Source of the DNA: Nocardia ninae NBRC 108245 | GTDB lineage: Bacteria > Actinomycetota > Actinomycetes > Mycobacteriales > Mycobacteriaceae | Length of the DNA: 64,000 bases | Direction: 5' to 3' | Assembly (NCBI RefSeq): GCF_007990755.1 | Contig: NZ_BJXA01000015.1 | Span: 91,149 to 155,148 of the forward strand | In this document: positions 1-9,224 of the stretch, piece by piece | Layout of the letters: every line of letters begins with the position of its first letter | How positions within the stretch are numbered: position 1 is the first letter of the stretch | Made by a program: the position numbers and the translations under genes | The notes under the pieces: model-generated | What the model saw: the letters and a program-made list of their open reading frames with translations, nothing else | Told to the model about the DNA's origin: nothing | Databases searched by the model: none

Positions 1-1
1 C

Positions 2-373
2 CAAGAGGCAGTACGGATCGAGCTGGGGTGGTGGGAGCGCCTTTTCGCCGGTCAGCGCAAGCGGCTGGTCGTTCCGGTCGCATCAATAGTCGAGGCTGAG
101 CGTGTCGATCGACCGACCAAATTTTCCGCTACACCGGGCGCTCGCTCCGGTCTGGTGGTTACCGGCGTCGTGAAGGTCGGACGCTGGGGGATCGGGACAG
201 GCACGTCGTTGTTCGTGAGCGTGCGCCGGTCGGTTCCCGCGCTCCGGTTGGCTATCGACAAGCCGACTGCCGAGCAGTTGGGGTTCGACGTCATCCTCGT
301 CAGTACCCCGGAGGTCGACCGACTCGTCGGCTCGCTCACCAACGGTTCCGTGACCGGCGCGGTCCGCGGATAG
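2..373 (+). CDS. C-terminal part of an unidentified protein, cut by the window start
   Basis: The frame is open from the second base of the window and ends at a TAG, giving 123 visible residues; the true start lies upstream. The visible part begins with WWERLFAGQRKRLVVPV and goes on as a beta-strand-rich stretch (TGVVKVGRWGIGTG, then VSVRRSVPALRLAID). It ends with a hydrophobic-basic helix around DRLVGSLT. No signal peptide or membrane segment is visible. The strand pattern could fit a small PH-like beta-barrel, but I do not recognise the family and assign no function. Confidence 0.6.
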   Translation, partial: QEAVRIELGWWERLFAGQRKRLVVPVASIVEAERVDRPTKFSATPGARSGLVVTGVVKVGRWGIGTGTSLFVSVRRSVPALRLAIDKPTAEQLGFDVILVSTPEVDRLVGSLTNGSVTGAVRG

Positions 374-1054
374 TCACGAGCGGGTGCGAGTGTCGGTCGG
401 CGGGGGTAGGCCACGTCGCACCCGTACCCGCACATCAGGACAAGTGCAGGCTGTCCGGTGCGGTAGCGAATTCCGAACTGGTCCGCACCTCGGGCAGGCA
501 CGCTTCGATCGCCGCACGGTCATGGTCGAGCCGATCGCCCAGCCCGTCGATTTCGACTAGGTGCCCGCCCCCGCCCGCCGCAAGATCGGCGACACCATCG
601 GCGGTTACACACCCCGGCAGCGGGCTCCTCGACTACTTCGCGCGGAAGGCCGATGCTTTCCAGCAAGCGGCGACGGAAATCGGCGCCACGGGCCCCGCCG
701 CCGACTAAGTGGAGTGCACGCCGCCACCACCAGCCCACGTACAGCTCTCGCCACCGCGGGTCTGCTGATCCTGGCCAGGTCGTTGCTGCTACCACGTCGC
801 CGAGATTCCCGCTCCCACCCTGACCGCGAGCAGGTAACGGCTCATGCCCGGCCGCAGGCAGCCGGGCGGCTTCGTGCGTCACCGCGTGCCACAACAGAGA
901 GTGCGTTCCACGCTGACGCAGCATGGACCAGTCGATCACTGCACGTGCCCGCAGGTTCTGCGAATAATCACGACAGGAGGTGTCGTGATTATTTGAAAGG
1001 CTGTCTCGGCGACCGTCGGAGAGCCCGATCGGTCACGTCGCGAAGGAGCGTCAC
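374..1054. other. 681-bp gene-poor stretch
   Basis: No convincing gene. The minus strand carries a 139-codon frame (520-939) whose composition looks like noise, although it contains LHLVGGGARGADFRRRLL, which recalls a nucleotide-binding loop and could be a decayed gene. The only structured element is the perfect inverted repeat near its right end, listed separately. The promoter of the following VOC gene must lie here. Confidence 0.4.
963..993. repeat. Perfect 13-bp inverted repeat with GGAGG in the loop
   Basis: AATAATCACGACA and its exact reverse complement are separated by only GGAGG. The arms are AT-rich in a GC-rich neighbourhood, and the element ends 61 bp before the next start codon. 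It could be an operator dyad, a terminator for the gene-poor stretch upstream, or an RNA hairpin that presents a Shine-Dalgarno-like loop. Confidence 0.6.
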
Positions 1055-1477
1055 GTGAGTTCTGGAGTCAATCCGTGCATCGTGTTCAACGGCAATGCAC
1101 GGCAAGCGATGGAGTTCTATCGGGAGGTCTTCGGCGGTGAGTTGGTGGTCGGAACGGCCGCGGACTTCGGCTCACCGGAATCGCCCAACGCCGACAACGT
1201 CATGCACGCCCGACTCGACACGCAGGCGGGTTACACGCTGATGGGATGGGACTTCCCGGAAGACCGGCTCGGCCACCCGCCCTATCAGCCAGGTAACAAC
1301 GTGGCGGTCTTCATCGGTGGCGACGACGACGAACTTCGCGGCTACTTCGAGAAGCTATCGGTCGGCGGCACTGTAACGCTGTCACTCGAACAGCAGGTGT
1401 GGGGCGACGAGGCGGGCTCGCTCGTGGACAAATTCGGAATCAGCTGGATGTTCAACATCGCGGCTCAGCAGCACTGA
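1055..1477 (+). CDS. VOC-family (PhnB-like glyoxalase-fold) protein
   Basis: The 140-residue protein fits the PhnB/3-demethylubiquinone-like branch of the vicinal oxygen chelate superfamily. It starts with VNPCIVFNGNARQAMEFYRE, has the FGGEL turn and an ALPG-like middle (MHARLDTQAGYTLMGWD), and ends with DKFGISWMFNI, a typical C-terminal signature. Such proteins are small cytosolic dimers, often stress- or metabolite-related; the substrate cannot be told. The GTG start is supported by AAGGAG seven bases upstream. It is monocistronic. Confidence 0.85.
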   Translation: MSSGVNPCIVFNGNARQAMEFYREVFGGELVVGTAADFGSPESPNADNVMHARLDTQAGYTLMGWDFPEDRLGHPPYQPGNNVAVFIGGDDDELRGYFEKLSVGGTVTLSLEQQVWGDEAGSLVDKFGISWMFNIAAQQH

Positions 1478-1695
1478 TCAAGAACCGAGTAGCTGCGCTG
1501 AACACGACGACTCGAACGCCCGGCTGCACCGGGTCGGGCAGCATCCGTCTGGCTTTCCGGGAGACGGCGGAGCGAGGGTACGCGCGCGCTCATCGGCAAG
1601 AGCGACCGTTGAGAAGGTGTGCCAGCCAACCATTCTGGACCACTGACCAACGCGCGACATGCGGCAATGCAGTGCGTCGGCACCGCCCCAGCGGG

Positions 1696-2556
1696 TTACG
1701 GGAATCGCTTTGCGATCGCCGCTGTGATCGCGTCCGGTGCATGTTCCTGAATGAAGTGCCGGGCGTGTGGCAGCTCGACCATGTCGAGATCGGTGAAGGC
1801 GGCCCGCATCCGCGGGACGCAGTCGTTCGGACGGAACACCATGTCCCGCATGCCCCACACCAGCAGCGTTGGCTTGTCGCCGAGCAGGACGGGCACGTCT
1901 CGGGCGAGTTGCTCCAGCAGCGGGCGCGCGGCACGAATTTGTTTGGGCATCATGGCAAGTCCGCGCCGGGCTTCGACAGTGGGTTGCACCGCGCGGTAGT
2001 GCTCGGCCTCGGCCGCGGTGAGTGTGCGACCCAGCTCTGCGAGCAGGACGCGCTCGACGAGGAAATTCTGTTCCAGTATCCGCCGCTGCATCGGACGGCT
2101 GCTCATGATCGCGCTGAAAGCCCGATTAAACATCGCTTCGATCGGCCAGAACACGGTGTTGCCCAGCACGATTCCCCGCACCCGGTCCGCGCGGGCGGTG
2201 ACCGCGCCCAGACCGATGGGTCCGCCCCAATCGTGTCCCATCACAACGAAGTCGTCGAGTTGCAGGTGATCGATCAGCTCGCCGAGGACCGTGGTGTGCT
2301 CCGCGATGGTGTAGCCGAAACGCGCAGGGCGTTCGGACAATCCGAAACCCAGGTAGTCGACGGCGATGCACCGGTACTGATCGCGCAGGTCCTTCACGAT
2401 GTTGCGGTAGAGGAAACTCCACGCCGGAGCACCGTGACAGAACAGTATGGCCGGTCCGGTGCCCTCATCGATGTAGTGAACCCGGCCGGCAGGCGAGTCG
2501 AACCAACGCGACTCGAATGGGTACAGATCCCCGTCGGGAACAAAGTCGATCAACAT
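1696..2556 (-). CDS. Haloalkane dehalogenase-like alpha/beta hydrolase
   Basis: A 286-residue alpha/beta-hydrolase. HGAPAWSFLYR (residues 41-51) is the oxyanion-hole segment of the haloalkane dehalogenase/epoxide hydrolase group. The nucleophile is an Asp (D109 in GHDWGG), followed by the halide- or epoxide-side Trp110. D238 (VWGMRD) and H267 (HARHFIQE) complete a plausible triad. Family enzymes hydrolyse carbon-halogen or epoxide bonds in the cytosol; the Asp nucleophile excludes a serine esterase. The purine-rich GGGAGGGG lies just before the ATG. It could equally be an epoxide hydrolase. Confidence 0.85.
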   Translation of the reverse strand: MLIDFVPDGDLYPFESRWFDSPAGRVHYIDEGTGPAILFCHGAPAWSFLYRNIVKDLRDQYRCIAVDYLGFGLSERPARFGYTIAEHTTVLGELIDHLQLDDFVVMGHDWGGPIGLGAVTARADRVRGIVLGNTVFWPIEAMFNRAFSAIMSSRPMQRRILEQNFLVERVLLAELGRTLTAAEAEHYRAVQPTVEARRGLAMMPKQIRAARPLLEQLARDVPVLLGDKPTLLVWGMRDMVFRPNDCVPRMRAAFTDLDMVELPHARHFIQEHAPDAITAAIAKRFP

Positions 2557-2981
2557 CAGGCCCCTCCCTCTCGGGCGAGGCTACATGTGGTCCACCCGGG
2601 CGCGGTAGACCCACCAACAACACCATTGAACAAGCCGGCAGTTCCGGACGCGGTTCCGACGAGTTCCATAGTGCAACTATCTGATGGCCCGCCGATCTTC
2701 TACATTGCTGAGACATTGTTTCGTTGCCACCGCATACCGCCTGGCGGTGCGCATCTTGACGCCGTTGCCGCCGAACTCGATGGCCGCCCACGCCTGCATA
2801 AACTGCTCGCGGCCTGATCGACACGACCACGTATTGCACGGGCAGGTAGCGCGCTACGCGAGGCAGCCGCATCCGGACAGCCAGCACCGGTCCAACTGGC
2901 CTTGGCCCGGCGCGCCCTCGTAGCCGTCGTGGCGGTCACGGCGTTCTGGAACAACCAAGATCGCGAAACCGGGTTTAAGTG
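2557..2981. other. 425-bp stretch with no gene seen
   Basis: Several short frames exist on both strands, but none has gene-like composition, a Shine-Dalgarno sequence or a recognisable motif. It separates the dehalogenase-like gene from the 3' end of the flavin monooxygenase gene, so it should hold the hydrolase promoter. I could not point to a clear -35/-10 pair. Confidence 0.4.
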
Positions 2982-4103
2982 TCAGGAGTGATCGAAGAGA
3001 GTGACTACGCTCTGCGGTGCTTCCGGGCCGAAGAAGGCCGCCAGGTTATGCGCCGAGCGGCCGGCGGCGTCGCTACTACGCAGGAATAGCCGCTCTTCGT
3101 AGGCGGTGAGCGCGACCTCGATGTCGGCTAGCTCAACCAGCTTGCTCGCCAAGTCCGCGCCGTCGTACATGGCGAGGTTCGCGCCCTCGCCTGCGAAGGG
3201 AGACATCAGATGCGCGGCGTCGCCGACGAGCGTCACGCCGGGCACCCTGTCCCACTGGAGCCCGACCGGAAGGGCATAGATGGGTCGGAGCCACGGCTCC
3301 ACCTCGCTCTCTGTCACGAAGGCGGTGAGCAGCGGCGACCAGCCATCGAACTCGTCGGCGACTTGACGCAGGCCGGCGGACGGGTCGCCGAAGTCGATCG
3401 ACCTCATCCACTCCTCGGACTTGTTCAGCGCCACGTATCCGCGCACCTGCCCGTCGGCGTAGCGATGGGTGATGATGCCTTTGCCCGGCGCGACCGCCAT
3501 CAGCGTGCCACTGCCGATCGCGGCCACGCTCGCCCGACAGTTCTGACCGCCTGAGGTGAGGGCGATCTCGATAAAGCAGGTTCCGCTGTAGAGAGGCTTG
3601 GCGGGGGTGAGCAGCGGACGCACCTTCGACCAGGCACCGTCCGCGCCGATGACGATGTCGGCGTGTGTGGCGGGACCTTTCGCGAAGGTGAGGTCGTAGC
3701 CGCCCTCCGGACGGTGCCGGACCGAGTCGAGCTTGTGACCCCACCTGATCGTCCCGGGCGCCAGTGAGTCGATGAGCAGGCGCCTGAGTTCGCCACGGTC
3801 CACCTCGGGACGAGCCGAACCAGGGTCTGCGGGGATGTCGAGCAGAATCGTGCCGTGGTGGTCGACCACCCGCTTGGCATCCTCGCCTGGGCGGACCAGA
3901 GTGAGGAACTCGTCGTACAGACCGGCTGCGTGAAGCGCGACCTGCCCGATCGCTTCATCGATGTCGAGCAGGCCGCCTTGCGCACGGTTCTTCGCCGAAG
4001 CTTCCCCCTCGTAGATCGTCGCGGTGATGCCGTGAGTCTGAAGCACCCGGGCGAGCGTCAGCCCGCCCAGTCCTGCTCCGACAATGGCGATGGTCTTCTG
4101 CAT
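2982..4103 (-). CDS. TetX-like FAD-dependent monooxygenase
   Basis: A 373-residue class A flavoprotein monooxygenase. It has the N-terminal Rossmann motif GAGLGG (residues 9-14), AQGGLLDI, an internal GADGAW and the late FAD motif GDAAHLMSPFAGEGAN. Family members use NAD(P)H and O2 to hydroxylate aromatic or polyketide substrates; the AQGGLLDI signature is shared with the tetracycline-inactivating TetX group. A longer frame runs 50 codons upstream, but AGAGGA seven bases before the ATG at 4103 decides the start. The window holds a paralogue near 38 kb. The substrate is unknown. Confidence 0.88.
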   Translation of the reverse strand: MQKTIAIVGAGLGGLTLARVLQTHGITATIYEGEASAKNRAQGGLLDIDEAIGQVALHAAGLYDEFLTLVRPGEDAKRVVDHHGTILLDIPADPGSARPEVDRGELRRLLIDSLAPGTIRWGHKLDSVRHRPEGGYDLTFAKGPATHADIVIGADGAWSKVRPLLTPAKPLYSGTCFIEIALTSGGQNCRASVAAIGSGTLMAVAPGKGIITHRYADGQVRGYVALNKSEEWMRSIDFGDPSAGLRQVADEFDGWSPLLTAFVTESEVEPWLRPIYALPVGLQWDRVPGVTLVGDAAHLMSPFAGEGANLAMYDGADLASKLVELADIEVALTAYEERLFLRSSDAAGRSAHNLAAFFGPEAPQSVVTLFDHS

Positions 4104-4545
4104 GCTGCGCTCCTCTGTTGCGCCGACACGCGTCGGCGACGGGTCAGTGCTGGAGCGGGCGGGATGCCCGGTCTCAGCAAGGAGACGCTCAACGATCAGA
4201 ACCATCTGGATCGATGTACGAACGATGTCCTGCGGAGAGATTGCGCGGAACATCGCTTTTCGCGACCCAGTGACTATATCTCGGCATCCGCCTCGCGGCA
4301 GCCGGGGCCGCTTACGCTGCGACGCACCGCGCCCGCCAGGTTCAGCCTCGACGGCTCGACAGTCCTTCGGGGTGCCGTTGGGGTGCTACCGGAAAGAGGT
4401 GACACTCACTCGCCGTGGTATCTGCTGTCGGCGCCGCTGGCAACAGTCCGAGGCAGCCGCTACTGACGACGGACCGCCCGCCAGCCCAGAGCGAACGCCA
4501 CGTAATCGGTGCGGGCTCAGGCGGTCAACGCCGTCAGCCGGCGCT
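4104..4545. other. 442-bp stretch between monooxygenase and DUF1048 genes
   Basis: No gene supported. It contains the likely promoter of the TetX-like gene and, near its end (4508-4532), CGGTGCGGGCTCAGGCGGTC, one copy of a short sequence that recurs near 7304 and, more weakly, near 16868. No divergent regulator gene is present here. Confidence 0.35.
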
Positions 4546-4905
4546 TTATTTTTCGGCGTGCGCGATGGCCTCGATCAGTTTCTTGCGTACCCGGGCGGAG
4601 ACGTAGCCGCCGTCTGTGTAGTTATGGACAAGTGTCCCGACGAATTCGCCCGGGTCCGGCCCTACGATCTCGCGGATCGGGGTGCCCTGGGCCGCGGCCT
4701 GCTCGAACCGGTCGGCGAGATCGTCGAACATCGAGATGCTGGCCTCGCCGTCGGTCGGCACGAAGTGCATCATGTATCGCTCTATCGCTTCCACGGCCGT
4801 GCGGTAGTTCGGCGGCAGCTGACTCACACGCGACTTGTATTTGCGCCAGCGCAGTTTGGGGCCGACCACCTTGGAGATGAAGCCGCCCTTTTCGGTATCG
4901 GGCAT
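4546..4905 (-). CDS. DUF1048 family protein
   Basis: The 119-residue, mostly helical protein matches the DUF1048 pattern: a lysine/arginine-rich start (VGPKLRWRKYKSRVSQLP), then YRTAVEAIERYMMHF and MFDDLADRFEQAAAQG, and a C-terminal basic helix. Family members are small helical proteins often encoded beside PadR regulators; their role is not known. No PadR gene is visible here. A strong AAAGGAGGA precedes the ATG. It lies 115 bp downstream of the P450 gene on the same strand, so co-transcription is possible. Confidence 0.8.
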   Translation of the reverse strand: MPDTEKGGFISKVVGPKLRWRKYKSRVSQLPPNYRTAVEAIERYMMHFVPTDGEASISMFDDLADRFEQAAAQGTPIREIVGPDPGEFVGTLVHNYTDGGYVSARVRKKLIEAIAHAEK

Positions 4906-5020
4906 GGTTATTTTCCTCCTTTGGGGAGCTGTTCGAGCTGTCCTGCAAGGAAGCTCCAGGTCCTCCAGAACTCGTAGAGATATTCCTGCCCTGCCCTTTT
5001 CGGCAGCAGGGATCCTGCGG

Positions 5021-6226
5021 TCACACGTCCCAGGTGACCGGGAGGCTCTTCACCCCGAAGATGTCCGCGGTTTCCGGGCGCAGGGCGACCTCGTCGGCCG
5101 GTACGGCCAGGCGCAGTGCGGGGAATCTGTTGATCAGGGCCGGGAAAGCGACGCGCATTTCGACGCGGGCGAGCTGCGCTCCCAGACAGTGGTGGGCGCC
5201 GTAGCCGAAGGCGAGGTGTCCGCCGGCTGGCCTGTGGATATCGAACGCGTGGGGATCGGCGAAGCGCTCGGGGTCGTGATTGGCGGTGTGGTACGACGCG
5301 ATGACTACCTGTCCGGCCTTGATCGTCTGGCCGGCCAGCTCGACGTTTTCCAGCGCTGTTCGCATGGAGGTCTTGGCGACGCTCAGATACCGCAGCAATT
5401 CCTCCACTGCCTGGCCGGTGAGCGCGGGATCGGCGCGCAGCGCGGCGAGTTGGTCCGGGTGGCGCAGGAGCGCGAAGGTGCCCAGTGCCAGCATGTTCGC
5501 GGTGGTGTCCAAGCCTGCCGCCAACAGAACCAGGGCCATGCCCCGCAGTTCCTCATCGGTCAGATCGGTGTCGGTGAGCTCGCTGAGCACGTCGTCAGTA
5601 GGGTTCGCGCGCTTGGCGGCCACCAGTGCCGTGAGGTACTCGTAGGTCGCGGTAACCGCCGCCATCAGGTCCTCGTCGCTGATCTCCCCGCCCATGAACG
5701 ACTCCACGTTGTCCTGGAAGGAGCCCCGGTCCGCGTAGGGCACCCCCAGCAGTTCGCAGATCATGATGGCGGGGATGGGTCTGGCGAACGCCGCCAACAG
5801 GTCTGTCGGCGGCCCGGCCTTCTCCATGGCGTCGAGCCGGTCGGCGGTGATTTGCTCGACGCGTTCGGTGAGCAGTCGCATGCGCCGTGCGGTGAACTTG
5901 CTCGCCAGCGGTTTCCGATAACGCCCGTGCTGCGGTTCGTCCATGAGCAGGAACTCGCCGGGCGGTGCCGGTGGGATCTCGAAGCCCGAGTAGTCGATGG
6001 TCGGGTGGAGCATGAGCTCCTTGCGTGAACTGAATCGCGAGTCGGACAGGATCGACCGGACCAGGTCGTATCCGGTGACCAGCCAGCCGGGTTTTCCGCC
6101 GGGGAAGGTGTAGTGGCTGATCGGGCCTTGTCGGCGGGCCTCGATCAGCTCGGCCGGGGGGTCGAACGGGCAGCCAGGCTGACGCGCTGTCGGTAGCGTG
6201 GTGATCGTGTGGAGAGCTTCGCTCAT
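5021..6226 (-). CDS. Cytochrome P450 (CYP105/107-type bacterial monooxygenase)
   Basis: A complete 401-residue bacterial class I P450. Visible landmarks are the I-helix oxygen-binding motif AAGLDTT (236-242), the K-helix ExxR (E276-R279), and the haem loop FGYGAHHCLG with axial Cys347. It has no membrane anchor and is cytosolic, needing ferredoxin and reductase partners; none is encoded next to it. The family oxidises secondary metabolites, terpenes or xenobiotics; the substrate cannot be inferred. The Shine-Dalgarno sequence is weak (AAGGGAA). The gene downstream encodes a DUF1048 protein. Confidence 0.92.
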   Translation of the reverse strand: MSEALHTITTLPTARQPGCPFDPPAELIEARRQGPISHYTFPGGKPGWLVTGYDLVRSILSDSRFSSRKELMLHPTIDYSGFEIPPAPPGEFLLMDEPQHGRYRKPLASKFTARRMRLLTERVEQITADRLDAMEKAGPPTDLLAAFARPIPAIMICELLGVPYADRGSFQDNVESFMGGEISDEDLMAAVTATYEYLTALVAAKRANPTDDVLSELTDTDLTDEELRGMALVLLAAGLDTTANMLALGTFALLRHPDQLAALRADPALTGQAVEELLRYLSVAKTSMRTALENVELAGQTIKAGQVVIASYHTANHDPERFADPHAFDIHRPAGGHLAFGYGAHHCLGAQLARVEMRVAFPALINRFPALRLAVPADEVALRPETADIFGVKSLPVTWDV

Positions 6227-6545
6227 GCTCAGTTCCCTTGCGGCAGCAGGTGTTTGGGGATCTCGGAAAGCGCTATAGACCCACTATAAGCATATGTATA
6301 CGTAGACGCAAGGCTCGCTGTCATGATCTGCCTGGCGGTCACGCCCGGCTGGAGTCTCGCGAACGCACTGCAGTGGATCGCCCGACGCGGTACCCGGATC
6401 CGCTGCTACCGCTGCATAATCGGCATGTCCGGGCTCCCTGCGGCGCAATCGATCTCACTGCGCCCACCGCCCGACCAGCGGCATAGCGGATGCTCAAATA
6501 AGTCGATCGACTGCCAATGGCTATCGCGCACTGGCGGCTTCTGTC
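6227..6545. other. Intergenic region with AT-rich promoter patch and imperfect inverted repeat
   Basis: The part nearest the P450 gene holds an AT-rich patch (about 6278-6306, ACTATAAGCATATGTATACG) that stands out from the background. It contains overlapping CATATG and GTATAC palindromes and is a good candidate for the P450 promoter/operator. Farther right, 6398-6414 and 6476-6491 form an imperfect inverted repeat with ATCCGCT and CCGCTG blocks. No gene is seen. Confidence 0.4.
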
Positions 6546-7202
6546 ATGCTGCACCTCGTGACGACGCTGGGTCGCAACGCTGACCGAACTGTTCGGGATG
6601 AGAAGAAGTCTCGCATCAGGCAGTCTCATGTCGCACCGCTCAATCACCTGGCCGATCACATCGCCGATGCTGAAGGCCTCCCGCGTGGTTTCGTTCCGTA
6701 CGTCGATCCGGATCAGGGCGGCGTCCACGCTCGTGTTCTCGTGCTGTTGGACAACCCTTCGACAAAGGCCCAGGCCGCCCGGGACGGCGGTTCTGGATTG
6801 CTCAGCCTGGACAACGACGACTGGACGGCTAAGAACTGCCGAGAAGCGTACGCCGCCAACGGGATTGACTGGTCACAGGTCGTTCACTGGAATGTCTGCC
6901 CCTTCCCGATCAGCCGGGACAACGGCGGATCGACCGCCGCCGAGCGCAGCCGTGGAGCGCGTTGGACACGAGAGATGGTCGATCTCCTGCCCGAACTCGA
7001 GATCGTGCTTTGTCTGGGGCGGGCAGCCGAGGATGGATGGAAACGAGCCGCAGTACGAAGGAGCCTGTACATATTTCCGCGAGGGGTGCCACATTGCTCA
7101 CGCCGTGGCCTTGCCTCGCCCCCGGCTCGGGAACGTTTCGAGAGCGCAATTGCGCAACTGGCCCTCATGCTGAAGTCGTCCAGCGATACCGTCCGTCGCT
7201 GA
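6546..7202 (+). CDS. Uracil-DNA glycosylase-like protein
   Basis: A 218-residue protein with the layout of the uracil-DNA glycosylase-like superfamily. VPYVDPDQGG and VLVLLDNPS occupy the place of the substrate-pocket loop, HWNVCPFPIS that of the helix after strand 2, and VLCLGRAAEDGW plus RGVPHCS that of the late catalytic strand and loop. Known relatives excise uracil or act on nucleotides, but many actinobacterial members are uncharacterised, so activity is uncertain. The N-terminal 25 residues are poorly conserved in style and the start may lie a little downstream. No operon partner is evident. Confidence 0.55.
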   Translation: MLHLVTTLGRNADRTVRDEKKSRIRQSHVAPLNHLADHIADAEGLPRGFVPYVDPDQGGVHARVLVLLDNPSTKAQAARDGGSGLLSLDNDDWTAKNCREAYAANGIDWSQVVHWNVCPFPISRDNGGSTAAERSRGARWTREMVDLLPELEIVLCLGRAAEDGWKRAAVRRSLYIFPRGVPHCSRRGLASPPARERFESAIAQLALMLKSSSDTVRR

Positions 7203-7457
7203 AGGGACTCAGTGCTCGGTCCAAACGCGATGCGGAACGACTCCGCGCCGTAAAGCTCGGCTTTGACGAATGCCTGCCGGGAGATCGCATCACGCACGCA
7301 CTTCGGTGTGGGCTCAGGAGGTCAACGCAACACCTCTGTGGCCTCTTCGCTCAGCGCGGTATGCGGCATAGAGTGCGTTCGTCGGCCGAGGCCGGTATCC
7401 GATCCGGCGCGGCTTGATGAATTCGTTGATCAGCTGCCGAGCCACCCGGGAGTGCAC

Positions 7458-7919
7458 ATGCACCACAACGACCAGCCCGACACCGAGCCGACAGCGATCT
7501 CGCCTGAACGGATCGCCGCCATCAACGAGTTCATCGACCGTGTCACCCGGTGGGCCGCTGGCCGCGACGATGTCGTGGGCCTGCTTCTCGTAGGGTCGTG
7601 CGCTCGCAACGCCGCCCGACCCGACTCCGACATCGACGTTGTCGTACTCACCACAGCCGAGTCCCGATATACCGACACTGCCTGGGCTGGCGAACTTGAA
7701 CTCGGCACCTTGATCAGAACCCGTTCATGGGGGCCCATTAACGAACAACGCTTCGCCACGGCCGCTGGTTTGGAAGTCGAGATCAACGTCGGAACGCCCG
7801 ACTGGGCGGTCACCGACCCCGTCGAACCCGGCACACTCCGCGTCATCACCGACGGTGCCCGCCCGCTACACGACCCCGCGGGAATCCTCGACAACCTACT
7901 CAGCGCCTGCATGCCATGA
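7458..7919 (+). CDS. Minimal nucleotidyltransferase (Pol beta/MNT fold)
   Basis: A 153-residue protein with the nucleotidyltransferase core. VGSCARN (GS at 46-47) is followed by PDSDID with metal-ligand candidates D58 and D60, and a later acidic strand LEVEIN. Such proteins transfer nucleotides to antibiotics, proteins or RNA, or act as MNT antitoxins; no HEPN partner gene lies adjacent. A longer frame extends upstream but encodes implausible sequence. CCGGGAG just before the ATG at 7458 supports the shorter start. Confidence 0.75.
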   Translation: MHHNDQPDTEPTAISPERIAAINEFIDRVTRWAAGRDDVVGLLLVGSCARNAARPDSDIDVVVLTTAESRYTDTAWAGELELGTLIRTRSWGPINEQRFATAAGLEVEINVGTPDWAVTDPVEPGTLRVITDGARPLHDPAGILDNLLSACMP

Positions 7920-8373
7920 CAACGCCCCTGTTCGGATCCGCACAACTCTGAGGAGCCACCTCACCAAGGGTGTCGACGTCAGGGTCTGGACGCTCCCCAA
8001 ACCAAACCCCTTCCACCGCCTGACGCCAACCGTCCGCCAGAGCACAGCGACCGGAGACATCCAGCCCCGTGCGAATCCGCAACTGATGCCTGCAATCGGC
8101 ACTATCGTGCGTTGGCCAGCCGCGCGCTCCGCGGCATGTGCGGACGCAATCTGGGCGGCAGCTGGGAATCGACATCATCCAGAACGTTCACAGCTACGAA
8201 TACATCGTTGGGACCGGTAGCGCTATAGCAGTGTTCGGCCTTCTCTCGTTGGCGTCCATTTCCGTTATTTCGTCCCAAATGTGTGTGAGCTCTCCACATC
8301 GATTCTCGACTATAGGAGGTTGGTTATTCTCACTGCTGGTGCTTGGCCCGCTGATTCATGTTGGTCACATGTC
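7920..8373. other. 454-bp stretch with no convincing gene
   Basis: A plus-strand frame (8138-8398) encodes a hydrophobic stretch, but it lacks a Shine-Dalgarno sequence and overlaps the signal-peptide coding region of the next gene. A good AGGAGG lies at 8312-8317 with no suitable start codon at the right spacing. The promoter of the glycine-rich secreted protein is expected here. Confidence 0.4.
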
Positions 8374-9147
8374 ATGGTCAGGGTCGTCAGGCCGATGACG
8401 GTGCTGGTTGCCGTGGCTGCGGTACCCGTCTGGTTCTCACCGTCGGCGTTTGCCGCTGACAAGCCCTGTGAATCGGAAATGTTCAGCGCTCCCTCGGGCA
8501 CGACCACCTGTGTAGTGCCAGAAGGCATGACGCATATGGATGTCGTCGTAGGAGGCGGCGGTGGCGGCGGGGGTGGCGGCGGTGGATGGAATTCCAACCC
8601 CGGCGGGGGTGGTGGCGGTGGCGGTGCGGGGTCCGGGGCTAAATGCACGGTGGCTGTCACTGCGGGGCAGGTCGTGACGATGACTGTGGGCAAGGGTGGC
8701 CCCGAAGGGAAGGCCGGCAAGGGTAGCGCCAGTGGAACGGCTACCCGAGGTGGCGCGGGTGGTGACGGGGAACGCTCGGCTGTCGCTGTCGGAGGGGAAG
8801 AGGTGGCCGCGGCCGAGGGCGGATTCGGCGGCGACGGCGGAACTGCCGGTACCGACCAAGCGGCGGGTGAAAACGGAGTCCCCGGAATCGGCGGCCCCAA
8901 GGAGGCGTCGTTCTGTACCGGTGACTCCCCGACAGTCATTACAGGAAGTGCCGGAGTACCAAATTCCGCGAGAGGGGGAAGCTCAGTCGGGGGAACGGGA
9001 GCAACCTGTGGAGGCGCCGGTGGTCCTGGCGGGACCGGCGGCAGCAAACCCACGCGCGCAACCGATTCCAGGCGTTCGGTCTCCGGGAATGGCACAAAGG
9101 GCGGCCACGGTAACAAGGCTTGCGTGGTCCTGGAGTTCAAGCCTTGA
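8374..9147 (+). CDS. Secreted glycine-rich domain protein
   Basis: About 257 residues. It has a Sec-type signal peptide (MVRVVRP, hydrophobic core, cleavage after AFA), then one copy of a glycine-rich module: TTTCVVPEGMTHMDVVV leading into long Gly runs, a core strand CTVAVTAGQVVTMTVGKGG, more Gly/Ala/Thr-rich sequence and a closing CVVLEFKP. Conserved cysteines bracket the module. It is clearly related to the larger protein at 12954-14555. The pattern resembles the glycine-rich modules of bacterial surface adhesins and phage fibres; an extracellular or wall location is inferred. No PE domain is present. The start is uncertain; ATG 8395 is the alternative. Confidence 0.7.
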   Translation: MVRVVRPMTVLVAVAAVPVWFSPSAFAADKPCESEMFSAPSGTTTCVVPEGMTHMDVVVGGGGGGGGGGGGWNSNPGGGGGGGGAGSGAKCTVAVTAGQVVTMTVGKGGPEGKAGKGSASGTATRGGAGGDGERSAVAVGGEEVAAAEGGFGGDGGTAGTDQAAGENGVPGIGGPKEASFCTGDSPTVITGSAGVPNSARGGSSVGGTGATCGGAGGPGGTGGSKPTRATDSRRSVSGNGTKGGHGNKACVVLEFKP

Positions 9148-9224
9148 CCAGGTATGACAACCGCGAGCGCGTCGGCGGGCTGTTCAACGTCCATGCTTTA
9201 TCTTGTCGACAGGAGAGCCGATCA

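Noticed and set aside
520-939. 139-codon minus-strand gene
   Set aside because: The LVGGGARG segment is suggestive, but the flanks are low-quality sequence, with no ribosome site or conserved context.
8138-8398. Small hydrophobic protein
   Set aside because: The hydrophobic stretch lacks a ribosome site and overlaps the signal-peptide region of the next gene in another frame.
8310-9194. Proline-rich 294-codon minus-strand frame
   Set aside because: It is the complement of glycine codons in the glycine-rich secreted protein and therefore not independent.
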